Both the position numbers and the translations under genes were made by a program. A DNA stretch of 64,000 bases from JALCLA01 sp965653565 (lineage in GTDB: Bacteria > Pseudomonadota > Gammaproteobacteria > Xanthomonadales > Xanthomonadaceae): contig CBFHAI010000006.1 in NCBI GenBank assembly GCA_965653565.1, positions 60,506-124,505 on the forward strand. The letters are read 5' to 3'. Below are positions 38,560-55,515 of the stretch, piece after piece. Position 1 is the first letter of the stretch, and each line of letters starts with the position of its first letter. The notes under the pieces were generated by a model that ran no database searches, was not told where the DNA came from, and saw nothing but the letters and a program-made list of their open reading frames with translations.

Positions 38560-39704
38560 GTCCGCGCGGCCGCAAACGCCAGCACAACCCGTCGATCCCG
38601 GCCCACATCGACCAGGCGGCATTGCCGCGCGGTGTGTTCTGGGATCCTGATCGCCGGCGCTGGTACATGAAACCGTACGGGGCAGACGGCAAACGCGGCC
38701 GCAAGAACATCGCGAGCGAGCTCGCGAAACTGTCGGACCTGCACCGCATTGCGGAAGCCACGCGCGGCATCGATCGCAAAAGCGTCGGCTACGTGTGCGA
38801 GCAATTCCAGAAGTCGAAGGTGTACGGCGAACTCGCGTCGGCGACGCAGGCGGACTACGACTACTGCCAGTCGATCGTCGACACCTTCCGCACGAAGCGG
38901 CAGGGCATGTTCAATGCGATGCACGTCGACCTGCTCAAGCCGCCGAATATTCAGGTGATCGTCGATCGCATCGCGGAGAAAACGCCGTCGAAGGCGAATC
39001 ACCTGTTGCGCTATCTGCGCCGCGTGTTCGCCTGGGCGATCGTGCGCGGGTACTGCACCACGAACCCGGCCGAGCCGTGCGAGCTCACGAAGGAGCGGCG
39101 CAAGCGCAGCTTCCCGAGCCCGACCACGATGGCCACCTTGGTTCAATTCGCGGCCGATTCCGGCCGGCCCGATGCCGCGCGCAAGAAAGGTGGCTGTCCG
39201 CCCTACCTGTGGGCGCTGCTCGACCTGGCGTACCTGTGCCGCCTGCGCTCGGTGGAAGTGCGCACCCTGACCGACGCCAACGCGCTGCCCGAGGGCGTGC
39301 TGTCCAACCGGCGCAAGGGGAGCCGGGATAACGTCACCGAATGGACCCCGCGCCTGCGTGCGGCCTGGGACGCTGCAGCGTCCTATCGCGACCGGGTGTG
39401 GGAGGGAAAGAGCTTCCCGGTACCGATCCGCGCCGAGCACCGGCCGCTCTTCGTCGCCGAGGGCGGCGGCGAACTCACCAAGTCGGGCGTCAACAGCGCG
39501 TTCCGCCGGCTGCTGGCCAGCGCGGTCGCGGCGGGCAAGATCACCGAGGCACAGAAGTTCAGCCTGCACGGCTTGAAGCGCCGCGGCGTCACCGACACCG
39601 AGGGCACCCGAGCGGACAAGCAGGAAGCCAGCGGCCACCGCTCGGCGGCCATGATGGATACTTACGATTTCAGCGTGCCGGTGGTGAAGCCGGCCGGAGG
39701 ATGA
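38556..39704 (+). CDS. int: Tyrosine integrase
   Basis: A 382-residue site-specific recombinase. The N-terminus has an arm-binding segment (RGVFWDPDRRRWYMKPYGAD), the middle a SAM-like core-binding domain (VDRIAEKTPSKANHLLRYLR), and the catalytic domain shows LCRLRSVEVRTL (Arg231), HGLKRRGVTD (His338, with Lys341 where Arg is common), ASGHRSA and Tyr370. It stands about 660 bp from the tRNA-Asn junction, and mediates integration there. Confidence 0.92.
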   Translation: MSPRGRKRQHNPSIPAHIDQAALPRGVFWDPDRRRWYMKPYGADGKRGRKNIASELAKLSDLHRIAEATRGIDRKSVGYVCEQFQKSKVYGELASATQADYDYCQSIVDTFRTKRQGMFNAMHVDLLKPPNIQVIVDRIAEKTPSKANHLLRYLRRVFAWAIVRGYCTTNPAEPCELTKERRKRSFPSPTTMATLVQFAADSGRPDAARKKGGCPPYLWALLDLAYLCRLRSVEVRTLTDANALPEGVLSNRRKGSRDNVTEWTPRLRAAWDAAASYRDRVWEGKSFPVPIRAEHRPLFVAEGGGELTKSGVNSAFRRLLASAVAAGKITEAQKFSLHGLKRRGVTDTEGTRADKQEASGHRSAAMMDTYDFSVPVVKPAGG

Positions 39705-39985
39705 CGATGACGCGTTCGGAATTGATCGCCTTGCTGCAAGCGCTGCCAGCCGATGGCGACCCCGAGGTGCGCGCGCATTGGGAAGGAATCACCAGGCCAC
39801 TGACCGATCGATGCGTGTGGGTATGCAAGGACGGCACGATCGCGGTTTACGCCAATTTCGAACCTGGCTGGGACGATGACACCCAGCGGGAAACCGATTT
39901 CGATCACTTCATGGAAAGGTACCGCACGAAGGTCGAGGCCGGAGCGACACCCGAGCGCGGCGGGCGGGAGACTGACGATGCATGA
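39701..39985 (+). CDS. Small acidic phage protein near attachment site
   Basis: A 94-residue protein (TRSELIALLQALPADGDPEV; GWDDDTQRETDFDHFMERYR) overlapping the integrase stop as ATGA. No motif is recognised; location is compatible with an excisionase, but the acidic character is not. Confidence 0.55.
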   Translation: MTMTRSELIALLQALPADGDPEVRAHWEGITRPLTDRCVWVCKDGTIAVYANFEPGWDDDTQRETDFDHFMERYRTKVEAGATPERGGRETDDA

Positions 39986-40373
39986 GTACCTTGAACTCGT
40001 ATCGACACGTTTGGCGCACGATTTGGCGCACGATTTCGACGACACCCTGCGCGCGGCGATCACGCGACACATGGGCACGGAGGCATGGACGCTCGACAGC
40101 CTTCGCGGCCGGTTATCCGCCGTCACAGTCGCCGGCATCGACGGTGAGACGTTCTGCCTTGACGGGCACCCGCTGGTGCGGTTTTTCCCGACAAAGATCG
40201 AGTTCCTCGGGACAACGATGTACGTGACCCGGCCTTACCTCGACTTCACTGCAAAGGGGCAAAAAGCGGGGGACAATTCAACGCGAGCACCCTTGCGGAA
40301 AGGGTTGGAAAACACGCAATTGGGGGACAATTGCGGGGCTCAAGCAGTTGAAAAGGTGAGAGAACCATACTGA
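39978..40373 (+). CDS. Hypothetical protein running into attR
   Basis: A 131-residue reading frame from ATG 39978. The N-terminal 90 residues look coding (HEYLELVSTRLAHDLAHDFD; VAGIDGETFCLDGHPLVRFF). The last 40 run through the repeat-rich attachment arm and end 4 bp inside the tRNA fragment, so the natural C-terminus in the free phage may differ. Function unknown. Confidence 0.45.
   Translation: MHEYLELVSTRLAHDLAHDFDDTLRAAITRHMGTEAWTLDSLRGRLSAVTVAGIDGETFCLDGHPLVRFFPTKIEFLGTTMYVTRPYLDFTAKGQKAGDNSTRAPLRKGLENTQLGDNCGAQAVEKVREPY
40268..40334. repeat. Attachment-arm repeats
   Basis: GGGGGACAATT occurs at 40268-40278 and 40322-40332, 54 bp apart. The second is part of a perfect inverted repeat GCAATTG-GGGGA-CAATTGC (40316-40334). 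Their position 35-100 bp before the tRNA junction suits integrase arm-type or excisionase binding. Confidence 0.5.
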
Positions 40374-40418
40374 CTGTTAATCAGGGGGTCGTTGGTTCGA
40401 GTCCAACTTCGGGCGCCA
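40369..40418 (+). tRNA. attR: 3' fragment of tRNA-Asn(GTT)
   Basis: The 50 bases run from the anticodon stem (ACTGA-CTGTTAA-TCAGG, anticodon GTT) through a perfect T arm (GTTGG-TTCGAGT-CCAAC) to TTCGGGC-G-CCA. The expected 5' acceptor GCCCGAA is absent upstream, where phage sequence stands instead. The intact gene should therefore be at the left prophage end, outside the window. This fixes the right prophage boundary. Confidence 0.8.
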
Positions 40419-40428
40419 TACAAAAGAA

Positions 40429-40457
40429 GGGCTTGCGAGCGATCGCAGGCCCTTTTT
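40429..40457 (+). terminator. Terminator after the tRNA-Asn fragment
   Basis: GGGCTTGCGA-GCGA-TCGCAGGCCC forms a 10-bp stem with one G-U pair, followed by TTTTTC. It is the original chromosomal terminator of the tRNA-Asn gene. Confidence 0.85.
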
Positions 40458-40648
40458 CTTTGCATGGGGGAAATTCTGGGGAAAATAATTTCTCGGACTG
40501 GCCCGACGGAGAACGCCAAATATCCGATGAGTCGCGATACCGCGATGGCGAGTGATTCCGTACTTCGGTGATCGCAGTCGTGCGCCGACAAAATGCGCCC
40601 GATCGATCGTTTCCCGCACGCCGGCGACTTTCGTGCAGAGAAATGAAA

Positions 40649-40674
40649 AACGGCCGGGCATCTACCCGGCCGTT
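40649..40674 (-). terminator. Terminator of the secreted-protein gene
   Basis: On the minus strand AACGGCCGGG-TAGATG-CCCGGCCGTT is a perfect 10-bp stem followed by TTTCATTTC, 55 bp after the stop of the gene ending at 40729. The 40458-40648 interval otherwise shows no gene. Confidence 0.8.
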
Positions 40675-40728
40675 CTGTCATGCGAAGCAGCCTGGGGGCT
40701 GCGCGCTAAACGTTCCGCAAGCCTCGCC

Positions 40729-42081
40729 TTACGGCTCGACAGCGCGCTCCTGCGTGCGAATCGTGGTGCCCGAGAACGCGTAGGTAGCCAGGATGCCAGG
40801 CTGTGCGTTCTGGTTGCGCACCTCGATCAGCGGCTGCACCAGCACCGGCAGGCCGAGCTGCTTCGCCGTGCTCGCGCTGACAGACCCCGTGGCGAACGGC
40901 AGGCGATGAATGTCGGGACGCAGTCCCAGCCGCATGCGACCCTCCACGGCGCCTTGCGTGGAAACTTCGGAGCCCGTGCCAGTCGCAGCGAACACGACGC
41001 TCTCGACCTGGCTGCAAAGCTCGCCCGCCACGGCCGGCAACAGCTCGCCGTCGCGCTCGATCGCTTCCCACGTCACCGGGTTGCAATAAGGCTCGGTGCC
41101 GCCGCCGGTGGCGGTGTTGAACGGCGCCGCCAGCGTCGTGCTGCCGACCGGCAATTCACCGCCCGGGCGATTGTCGAGATAGGCCTGGCGCGTGGGCAAG
41201 GTGACGATCCACTCGGTGCCCGCCTCGAGTTCGGGATTGATCGCGAAAGCGCCTTCGACACTGGACGCCATGAACAACAGGCTCATCGCGTCGGCCGCAC
41301 GATTCGCAGCGACGAAGGCATCGCCGACGACGAAGCGCGGCTGTCCGGCTTCCAGCGTCGGCATGGTCAGGCGCACCTTGGCGAAGTTCGTGCCGGGCGC
41401 GCCGTGGCGTGCCGCTACGCTGAAATCGTCGATCACGAACGGCGACATGTCGAAGGCGGTGCCGGCCGCCACATCGACGACCTGCGCATCGGCCGAAATG
41501 CCGCCGGCCGGACGCTCGACATCGGTGTTCGGCTGGTTCACCCACACACCGTCGCCGACGAAACGCGTGATCAGCGCGGTGCAGTCCTTTTCCTGCGCCA
41601 TCGTGGCGGCCGCGCCGCCGAGCGTGCCGAGTTCCACCACTTCCACCTGACCGCGCTGCAAGCGCTCGATATCGGTGCCCAGATTGTCGACGCGGGTACC
41701 GACGAAGCCGGCGTTGCGCAACGGCACGCCTTCGGCCGGCAGCGACGGAACCGTGCAGGTTTCATCGTTGCTCACCAGTCGCGCCCCGGCGCTGTCGCCG
41801 ACGAGCGCGCCGGTCCAGCTATCGCGCGCCGACAAATAGATATTGAACGACAGCGCTACGCGGCCGTTACGGCCTTCGGCGACGACGAAACTGATCGCCT
41901 TGGGCTGGTCGCCATGATTGGTGACCGACATGATCGTGGCGCGCCCCTGCTCGACGCTGTAGTACGGCAGGAGCACGGCCTGCCCGGCACCATCGTGACT
42001 CTGATTCAAAGCGCTGGCGGGGTTGGCGGCGAGCGCTGCCAGCAGGGTTGCGCAATTGCAAAGCAGAACGGGAAGTTTCAT
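40729..42081 (-). CDS. Secreted protein of unknown function
   Basis: A 450-residue protein with a signal peptide (residues 1-24, LPVLLCNCATLLAALAANPA, then SALNQSHDG). The mature part is beta-rich and acidic (GQAVLLPYYSVEQGRATIMS; SWTGALVGDSAGARLVSNDE) with four scattered Cys. AAGGAAAA precedes the ATG. The layout resembles a family of exported proteins common in environmental gammaproteobacteria, without known function. It stands alone as the first chromosomal gene beside the prophage. Confidence 0.7.
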   Translation of the reverse strand: MKLPVLLCNCATLLAALAANPASALNQSHDGAGQAVLLPYYSVEQGRATIMSVTNHGDQPKAISFVVAEGRNGRVALSFNIYLSARDSWTGALVGDSAGARLVSNDETCTVPSLPAEGVPLRNAGFVGTRVDNLGTDIERLQRGQVEVVELGTLGGAAATMAQEKDCTALITRFVGDGVWVNQPNTDVERPAGGISADAQVVDVAAGTAFDMSPFVIDDFSVAARHGAPGTNFAKVRLTMPTLEAGQPRFVVGDAFVAANRAADAMSLLFMASSVEGAFAINPELEAGTEWIVTLPTRQAYLDNRPGGELPVGSTTLAAPFNTATGGGTEPYCNPVTWEAIERDGELLPAVAGELCSQVESVVFAATGTGSEVSTQGAVEGRMRLGLRPDIHRLPFATGSVSASTAKQLGLPVLVQPLIEVRNQNAQPGILATYAFSGTTIRTQERAVEP

Positions 42082-42482
42082 ATTTTTCCTTATGGTTCGT
42101 TTCGAGATCGATACCTCGTCGATCGGCGCCCGGCCGATGCCGAGTTGCCATTGACGACCTGCAGCTTGCGTCGCATGCGCAGGCACGAAGGCCGCACCGG
42201 AAACATCCGATCAGGCCCATGAGCATCACGTCCGGTGAGCAAACGCTGCGATCGTGACGGAGCTAACGGCAAACAAAGCTCAAACCGGTGACGTAAAACG
42301 GCACGAACTACCCTCATGCTCTCGAGCGGCGGCGGCCGTTTTTTTTACGCGAGCATGTGCGGTCGCGCAACCGCCGGACCGGAAACTCGCGCGCAATGAG
42401 TTGCGATCATCTCGACGTTGATCGACGGCGCGCCGCCAGAATCGGGCGCGACGGAACGCCGGAAGGACGGTGCCAGAAAAGA
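42082..42482. other. Intergenic region
   Basis: About 400 bases between the secreted-protein gene and the tRNA-Thr terminator. No gene is evident. A GGCGGCGGCCGTTTTTTTTA run near 42325-42345 is preceded by only a weak stem. The promoter of the secreted-protein gene probably lies near 42100-42300, but I could not settle on one. Confidence 0.4.
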
Positions 42483-42513
42483 AAAAAGGCCGACCCCGTC
42501 GGATCAGCCCTTT
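42483..42513 (-). terminator. Terminator of tRNA-Thr
   Basis: On the minus strand, 18 bases after the tRNA, AAAGGGCTGATCCGAC and GTCGGCCTTTTTTC form a GC-rich hairpin (CCGAC/GTCGG with outer AAAGG/CCTTT pairing) ending in six Ts. Confidence 0.65.
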
Positions 42514-42530
42514 GTCTAACTCTTTGAATC

Positions 42531-42606
42531 TGGTGCCGGAAATAGGAATCGAACCTACGACCTACGCATTACGAATGCGCCGCTCTACCAACTGAGCTAT
42601 TCCGGC
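42531..42606 (-). tRNA. tRNA-Thr(CGT)
   Basis: A complete 76-nt tRNA with encoded CCA. Acceptor GCCGGAA/TTCCGGC, D arm AGCTCAGTTGGTAGAGC, anticodon loop TTCGTAA (anticodon CGT, reading ACG), T arm GTAGG-TTCGATT-CCTAT. Confidence 0.95.
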
Positions 42607-42642
42607 ATGGGGCGCGAAGTTTAGGCGAGGCGTGCGGGGCGG

Positions 42643-43593
42643 TCAATCGACGAGGACGACGCGCAGTTCCTTGGGCAGCGCGAAGACGACGTTTTCGGGG
42701 TCGCCGTCGAGTTCACGCACGCCGTCGGCGCCCAGTTCACGCAGGCGGTCGAGCACGCCCTGCACGAGCAATTCGGGGGCCGAGGCGCCGGCGGTGACGC
42801 CGACACGGCGTTTGCCGGCGATCCAGCGCGGATCGATGTCGTCGGCACCGTCAATCAGATGGGCCTGCACGCCGTCGCGTTCGGCCAGTTCGCGCAGGCG
42901 GTTGGAGTTGGAACTGTTGGCCGAGCCGACGACGAGCACCAGATCGCTGTCGGCCGCGAGGCGGCGCACCGCATCCTGGCGATTCTGCGTGGCGTAGCAG
43001 ATGTCGTCGTGCTTCGGACCCTGGATCGACGGGAAGCGGCGCTTCAGCGCTTCGATCACTTCGCGGGTGTCGTCGACCGACAGCGTGGTCTGCGTGGTGT
43101 AGGCGAGATTGTCGGGCTGCGAGACGACGAGGCGCTCGACGTCGGCGGTGTCTTCCACCAGATGGATGTGGCCCGCGCCGTGTTCGCGCCGCCACTGCCC
43201 CATGGTGCCTTCCACTTCCGGATGGCCGGCGTGGCCGATCAGCACGACGTCGCGGCCGGCGCGGCAATGGCGCGCCACTTCGATGTGCACCTTGGTGACC
43301 AGCGGGCAGGTCGCGTCGAACACCTTGAGGCCGCGCGCGGCGGCTTCGGCACGCACCGCCTGCGAGACGCCGTGCGCACTGAAGATCACCGTCGCATCGT
43401 CCGGCACTTCGTGCAGTTCTTCGACGAAGATCGCGCCGCGCTGTTTGAGATCGTCGACCACATAGCGGTTGTGCACCACTTCGTGGCGCACGTAGATCGG
43501 CGCGCCCAGCGTTTCGATCGCGCGCTTGACGATCTCGATCGCGCGGTCGACGCCGGCGCAGAAACCGCGGGGATTGGCGAGGATGACGTCCAT
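42643..43593 (-). CDS. ispH: 4-hydroxy-3-methylbut-2-enyl diphosphate reductase
   Basis: A 316-residue Fe-S enzyme for the last step of the MEP pathway, making IPP and DMAPP from HMBPP. Family landmarks: [19 protein letters not shown] with the first cluster Cys, [32 protein letters not shown] and [10 protein letters not shown]. The length is normal. It follows lspA downstream, the usual gammaproteobacterial order. Confidence 0.97.
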   Translation of the reverse strand: MDVILANPRGFCAGVDRAIEIVKRAIETLGAPIYVRHEVVHNRYVVDDLKQRGAIFVEELHEVPDDATVIFSAHGVSQAVRAEAAARGLKVFDATCPLVTKVHIEVARHCRAGRDVVLIGHAGHPEVEGTMGQWRREHGAGHIHLVEDTADVERLVVSQPDNLAYTTQTTLSVDDTREVIEALKRRFPSIQGPKHDDICYATQNRQDAVRRLAADSDLVLVVGSANSSNSNRLRELAERDGVQAHLIDGADDIDPRWIAGKRRVGVTAGASAPELLVQGVLDRLRELGADGVRELDGDPENVVFALPKELRVVLVD

Positions 43594-43600
43594 GCGCGGA

Positions 43601-44100
43601 TTATCCCGCTTTTTTAGGCTTCGGCGGCATCAGGATCGTGAACAGCGCAAGACCGATCGCGCCGCCGACGATGGCCGAATCGGCGATGTTGAATGCCGGC
43701 CAGTGAGACTCGCCCCAGTAGGCATCGATGAAATCGACCACGTAACCGAAGCGGACGCGGTCGACCAGGTTGCCCAGCGCGCCGCCGATGATCAGCGCGA
43801 ATGGCAAGGCCTGCTTCCAGTCGTCGCGCGCGATGCGCGACAGCCACACCGCGAGCACCGTGCTCACGATGGCCGCGAGCGCCGTGAAAAACCAGCGCTG
43901 CCAGCCGCCGCCATCGGCGAGGAAACTGAAAGCCGCGCCGTAGTTGCGCGTCAGCGTCCAGTTGAGCCAGCCGTCGATCACGGGCACCGGTTCGTGCAGC
44001 ACGAGGTGATCGAGCGCGATGCCCTTGGTCCACAGATCGAGCGCGATGACGATCGCCGACAGCACGAGCCAGACCAGCGCGTTGGGTTTCGGACGCGTCA

Positions 44101-44101
<1 letters not shown>
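43601..44101 (-). CDS. lspA: Lipoprotein signal peptidase
   Basis: A 166-residue inner-membrane aspartyl protease that removes signal peptides from prolipoproteins. Four hydrophobic spans are visible; the catalytic aspartates lie in [14 protein letters not shown] and FNIADSAI. The ATG at 44101 overlaps the final base of the ileS stop region. It precedes ispH by 7 bp. Confidence 0.95.
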
Positions 44102-46967
<2,866 letters not shown>

Positions 46968-46971
<4 letters not shown>

Positions 46972-47939
46972 GCGGCGGCTCCGTGGGGCTGACCCGCGCG
47001 CTCGCGGGAAGAAAGATTTAGCAATTCGCACGCTTGCGCGGCGTCGCGATGGATCTGCTCGACCATCGCGTCGATATCGTCGAATTTTTCTTCGTCGCGC
47101 AGTTTCGCGACGAATTCGACTTCGATGCGGCGGCCGTACAGATCGCCATCGAAGTCGAACAGATGCGCCTCGAGCAAAGGCTCGGTGCCGAACACCGTGG
47201 GCCGCGTGCCGAGGCTCGAAACCGACGCCAGCGGCCGATCCGCCACGCCATGCACCCAAGTGGCGTAGATGCCGCTGAGCGCCGGGGTCTTGCGCGCCAG
47301 GCGCAGGTTGGCGGTCGGATAACCGAGCTGCCGGCCGAGCTGGCGGCCGCGCACGACCTTGCCGCTGATCGCGTACGGCCGCCCGAGCTGATCGGCGGCG
47401 GTGGCCAAATCGCCTGCGACCAGCGCGGCGCGAATGCGCGAACTCGAAACGCGTTCGCCGGCGTGCTGCACTGGCGCTATCTCGTGCGCCTCGAAACCGA
47501 ATTCAAGACCTTTCGCCTGCAGCAAAGCGAAATCGCCGGCGCGGCCGCGGCCGAAGCGGAATTCCGGGCCGACCCAGACCTCGCGGGCCTGCAATCGGCG
47601 ATGCAGGACGCGCTCGACGAAATCGGCGGCTTCCATCGATGCGAGTCTGTGACCGAAGCGCAGCAATCCGACGACGTCGGCACCGAGGCTGCGCAGCCCT
47701 TCGAACTTGGCGCGCGGCAGCAGCAGGCGCGGCGGTTTGACGTCGCGCGCGAAGAATTCCCGCGGCAGCGGCTCGAAACTGAGCGTCACCGCGTCCAGCC
47801 CACGCGCCTGCGCGCGCGCCACCGCCTGCGACACCAGCGCCTGGTGTCCGCGGTGCAGCCCGTCGAACGCGCCGATGCACACGACGCTGCCGCGCAGGCA
47901 GAGGGTTGTGCCCTCTACGTCTCTGAATAACCGGGTCAT
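46968..47939 (-). CDS. ribF: Bifunctional riboflavin kinase/FMN adenylyltransferase
   Basis: A 323-residue enzyme making FMN and FAD. The N-terminal adenylyltransferase has [18 protein letters not shown] (the HxGH signature) and SSSRIRAAL; the C-terminal kinase has [11 protein letters not shown] and [14 protein letters not shown]. The ATG at 47939 starts the family sequence. It is coupled to ileS as is usual. Confidence 0.95.
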
Positions 47940-47979
47940 TCCATCGAGTATAGCGGTTGCCTTGCACTGCACAACGCGG

Positions 47980-49566
47980 TCAGCCGTGCTCGCGCAGGAC
48001 GCGCGGACGCCAGCCGGTGAGCAGCAGCGCGAGGCCGTAGGCGGCGGCCCCGGCGGCGATCGCGACGGTCAGCCAGAGCAGTCGCGAGGGCGGCGCCAGC
48101 AAGGCCCAATCGCCGACGTGCAGACGCAGCGCCAGCACCACCGCCGACATCGCCGCGGCGGCCAACAGCAGGCGCAGGAAATAGCCGAGCCAACCGGCGC
48201 GCGGCCGATGCAATCCGGTCCGACGCAATGCGCGCCACAGCAGCCCGGCGTTGACGATGCCGGCCAGGCTGGTGGCGAGCGCGATGCCGGCATGTCCGCC
48301 CTCGACGCCGTTGAGCCACATCGGCGAGACGATCGCCACGGTGAGCAGCACGTTGGTAAGCACCGTGATCAGGGCCGCGCGCATCGGCGTTCTGGTGTCC
48401 TGCCGCGCGTAGAACGCCGGCGCGAGCACCTTGCTCAGCATGAAGGCCGGTACGCCGATGCTCATTGCCGACAGCGCGAGCGCTGCCATACGCGTATCGG
48501 CCGGCGTGAACTTGCCGTACTGGTAAACGGTGGCCGTGATCGGCTCGGCCAGCAGTGCTAAACCCAGCCCGGCCGGCAACGCCACCAGCAATACCGTGCG
48601 CAGGCCCCAGTCGAGCGTGTCGGAGTAGCCCTGCGCGTCGGTATCGGCATGCCGGCGCGAAAGATGCGGCAGGATCACGGTGCCCAGTGCAACGCCGAAC
48701 AGGCCGAGCGGAAATTCGGCGAGTCGTTCGGCGAGGTAGAGCCAGGTCTGGCTGCCGGTGGCGAGCAGCGACGCGAACATCGTGCCGACGATCAGATTCA
48801 CCTGCGCCACGGACGAGGAAAACAGCGTCGGCAACATCAGTGTGAAGACTTTCCTGACACCGGGATGTCGCAGATTGAAGCGAAACCGCGGCCGCAAACC
48901 CAGCCGGCCCAGCGCCGGCCACAACACGGCGAATTGCAGGATGCCGGCCGCGAAAACGCCCCAGGCCAGGGCCTTCGGCGGCACGTCGAACAGCGGCGCC
49001 AGTGTCAGCATCGCGGCGATCACTGCCAGGTTGTGCAGCACCGGCGTCAAGGCCGGCAATGCGAAGCGGTGGTAGCTGTTCAGTACCGCGCCGGCGAGCG
49101 AGGTGAGTGAGATGAAAAAGAGATAGGGAAAGGTGATGCGCAGCATCTCGCTGGTCTGCGCGAATTTCAGCGGCTCGTCGAGCGCGCCGGGCGCGAACAG
49201 CGCGGCGATCGCCGGGGCGGCGAGCATGCCGATCGCGGTGACGACGAGCACCACGGCGCACAGCGCGCCGGCGACGTGATCGAGGAAATCCTTGAGCGCC
49301 TCGGCGTCGCCCTTCTGCTTGATTTCGGTGAACACCGGCACGAAGGCCTGCGCGAACGAGCCTTCGGCGAAGATGCGGCGCAGGAAGTTCGGGATGCGGT
49401 AGGCGATGAGGAAGGCATCCATCGCCGCCGAGGCGCCGAACAGCATCGCCTGCAGCATGTCGCGCGCGAAACCGGCGATGCGCGAGAGCAGCGTCATCGA
49501 GCCGAAGGCCAGGCTGGAGCGCAGCAACCCGCCCTGCCGGCGCGGCGTGCGATTCGGGGCGCTCAT
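47980..49566 (-). CDS. murJ: Lipid II flippase MurJ
   Basis: A 528-residue MOP-family membrane protein with about 14 spans that moves lipid II to the periplasmic side. Landmarks: [48 protein letters not shown]. It starts 40 bp before ribF and reads divergently from rpsT, the arrangement found in related bacteria. Confidence 0.95.
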   Translation of the reverse strand: MSAPNRTPRRQGGLLRSSLAFGSMTLLSRIAGFARDMLQAMLFGASAAMDAFLIAYRIPNFLRRIFAEGSFAQAFVPVFTEIKQKGDAEALKDFLDHVAGALCAVVLVVTAIGMLAAPAIAALFAPGALDEPLKFAQTSEMLRITFPYLFFISLTSLAGAVLNSYHRFALPALTPVLHNLAVIAAMLTLAPLFDVPPKALAWGVFAAGILQFAVLWPALGRLGLRPRFRFNLRHPGVRKVFTLMLPTLFSSSVAQVNLIVGTMFASLLATGSQTWLYLAERLAEFPLGLFGVALGTVILPHLSRRHADTDAQGYSDTLDWGLRTVLLVALPAGLGLALLAEPITATVYQYGKFTPADTRMAALALSAMSIGVPAFMLSKVLAPAFYARQDTRTPMRAALITVLTNVLLTVAIVSPMWLNGVEGGHAGIALATSLAGIVNAGLLWRALRRTGLHRPRAGWLGYFLRLLLAAAAMSAVVLALRLHVGDWALLAPPSRLLWLTVAIAAGAAAYGLALLLTGWRPRVLREHG

Positions 49567-49598
49567 CGGCCGATCTGCCCGGCCGGACGGCGCCGGGA

Positions 49599-49627
49599 TT
49601 GACTGAACGGGGTTCGGCGCGCATACT
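49599..49627 (+). promoter_or_regulatory. rpsT promoter
   Basis: TTGACT (49599-49604) and CATACT (49622-49627) are 17 bases apart, about 45 bp before the rpsT start, in the divergent gap with murJ. Confidence 0.65.
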
Positions 49628-49676
49628 TGTGCGTCTTTTCCCCCGATTCTGCACCCGTTTTTTCAGGAGTTATCCA

Positions 49677-49940
49677 GTGGCCAATATCAAATCCGCGAAG
49701 AAGCGCGCCAAGCAGGCCGTCGTGCGCAACGCGCGCAACGCCAGCCAGCGTTCGATGCTGCGCACCGCCGTCAAGAAAGTGATCAAGGCGATCGACGCCA
49801 AAGACAGCGCCGCCGCCAACGAAGCCTTCAACACCGCCCAGCCGATCCTCGACCGTTTCGCGTCGCGCGGCCTGATCCACAAGAACAAGGCCGCCCGTCA
49901 CAAGAGCCGCCTGACCGCGCGAATCCGCGCGATCGCCTAA
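49677..49940 (+). CDS. rpsT: 30S ribosomal protein S20
   Basis: An 87-residue basic protein ([20 protein letters not shown]) of normal length that binds 16S rRNA. It starts at GTG 49677 with CAGGAG nine bases upstream; a non-ATG start is common for rpsT and supports its autoregulation. Confidence 0.97.
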   Translation: MANIKSAKKRAKQAVVRNARNASQRSMLRTAVKKVIKAIDAKDSAAANEAFNTAQPILDRFASRGLIHKNKAARHKSRLTARIRAIA

Positions 49941-49964
49941 ACGGGCCGCTGCAGAATCGGAGAC

Positions 49965-49984
49965 GAAGCCGGCGCAAGCCGGCT
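49965..49984 (+). terminator. rpsT terminator
   Basis: AAGCCGGC-GCAA-GCCGGCTT is a perfect 8-bp stem followed by TGTCGTTTC, 25 bp after the stop. Confidence 0.7.
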
Positions 49985-50049
49985 TTGTCGTTTCTGGCGT
50001 CCGGAAACCGGCGCGAAAAGTGCGGAGCATGCGAGTCGCGCCGCGCCGC

Positions 50050-51441
<1,392 letters not shown>

Positions 51442-51702
51442 TTACTCGCCCGAAACAACGCTCACGGTGCGGCGGGCGGCCGCGCCCTTCACGTCGAAGC
51501 GCACGGTGCCGTCGATCAGCGCGTACAGGGTGTGGTCGCGACCCATGCCCACGCCCGGACCGCGATGAAACTGCGTGCCGCGCTGACGCACGATGATGTT
51601 GCCGGCCTCGATGGCCTGGCCGCCGTAGATCTTCACACCCAGATACTTGGGGTTCGAGTCGCGGCCGTTACGGGTACTACCACCAGCTTTTTTATGTGCC
51701 AT
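51442..51702 (-). CDS. rpmA: 50S ribosomal protein L27
   Basis: An 86-residue protein with the conserved [20 protein letters not shown] start and [20 protein letters not shown]. Normal length. It follows rplU by 15 bp in the standard operon. Confidence 0.97.
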   Translation of the reverse strand: MAHKKAGGSTRNGRDSNPKYLGVKIYGGQAIEAGNIIVRQRGTQFHRGPGVGMGRDHTLYALIDGTVRFDVKGAAARRTVSVVSGE

Positions 51703-51717
51703 GGCTGCCTGCTCCTC

Positions 51718-52038
51718 TTACTTCTTGGCGCCACCGGCGATGCCGGTGATCTCGATTTCGGTGTAATCCTGCCGGTGGCCCATCTGCTTGCGATGGTGCT
51801 TGCGGCGGCGGAACTTCACGATGCGGACCTTCTCGGCGCGCCCGTGACCCTTGATGGTGGCGGTGATCGACGCGCCCTTCAGATCGTCGCCGAGCGAAAC
51901 CTTCTCGCCGTCGCCAAGCATCAGGATGGAATCGAACTTCACTTCACTGCCGGCCTCGCCTTCGATGGTGGCGACGCGCAGCGTTTCACCCTTCATCACG
52001 CGGTACTGCTTACCGCCCGTGACAAGAATCGCGTACAT
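51718..52038 (-). CDS. rplU: 50S ribosomal protein L21
   Basis: A 106-residue protein starting MYAILVTGGKQYRVMKGETL and containing KFRRRKHHRKQMGHRQ, the signature of L21. The ATG at 52038 is preceded by AAGGAAG. First gene of the operon; its promoter must lie in 52040-52180. Confidence 0.97.
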   Translation of the reverse strand: MYAILVTGGKQYRVMKGETLRVATIEGEAGSEVKFDSILMLGDGEKVSLGDDLKGASITATIKGHGRAEKVRIVKFRRRKHHRKQMGHRQDYTEIEITGIAGGAKK

Positions 52039-52183
52039 GGTTGCTTCCTTCTGGTAGTTCTTCTTGGGGTTTGAGACCCGCCCGCCACGAACCGGATCGC
52101 AAGACGCGATCCACGAGGCGGAAATGGGGCCGCGAATGGTAGCTGTGGGGCTGGCTTGGGTCAACCTCTGGGCTGGTTGGGCC

Positions 52184-52264
52184 GCCGGGAATCGGGAGAC
52201 GGGAATCGGGAAAAGAGCGAAGCCCGCTTTACTCCCGATTCCCGTCTCCCGATTCCCGCGGGCG
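52184..52264. repeat. Intergenic inverted-repeat element, copy 2
   Basis: A left arm CCGCCGGGAATCGGGAGACG (from 52184) with GGAATCGGGAA, a 20-base centre, and a near-perfect inverted right arm TACTCCCGATTCCCGTCTCC ending CGGGCGGC. As RNA or cruciform it would give a stem of about 25 bp. It uses the same words as the element downstream of rpmA. Confidence 0.8.
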
Positions 52265-52380
52265 GCACCTAGCGACCTCTTCAGTGCGCAGCGCCCGAGC
52301 CGCCCGCTTGCTTCCACCCGCCGCCGACCCCATTACCTGCGGCTGATAAACTGCCCAATTGGCCAACACGGACCGAACGC

Positions 52381-55329
<2,949 letters not shown>

Positions 55330-55515
55330 CCGAAAAACTTCCGGACGGCTGGCGGCAATCCACCAGCCGATCGAGCACGGCGGCTTCTCGCCGATTGACC
55401 TGTCCGGGCCGTTCTCTCCCCGCGTATTTGCCGACCTGAGCCACAGCGGTCAGCGGCATGGACGCCTGCGGCTCGAAACAGCAGACGCGACGCTCATAAA
55501 CTCCGGAGAGGATTC

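Larger units (their letters stand above)
1..40418. mobile_element. Temperate prophage, right part
   Basis: Two divergent arms flank a CI/Cro immunity region at about 23.5 kb. Late structural and lysis genes, replication and methylation genes lie on the minus strand; recombination genes and integrase lie on the plus strand. The right boundary is a tRNA-Asn 3' fragment directly after the integrase end. The left boundary lies beyond base 1, because the scaffold-like gene is cut and no coat, tail or left attachment site is visible. The P22-type portal points to a short-tailed phage. More than 40 kb is present with no obvious disabling lesion in the visible part. Confidence 0.95.

Noticed and set aside
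1..40418. Diversity-generating retroelement, as in some phages with this portal type
   Set aside because: No reverse transcriptase (YxDD) or template/variable repeat pair is visible in the window; the receptor-binding genes lie to the left.
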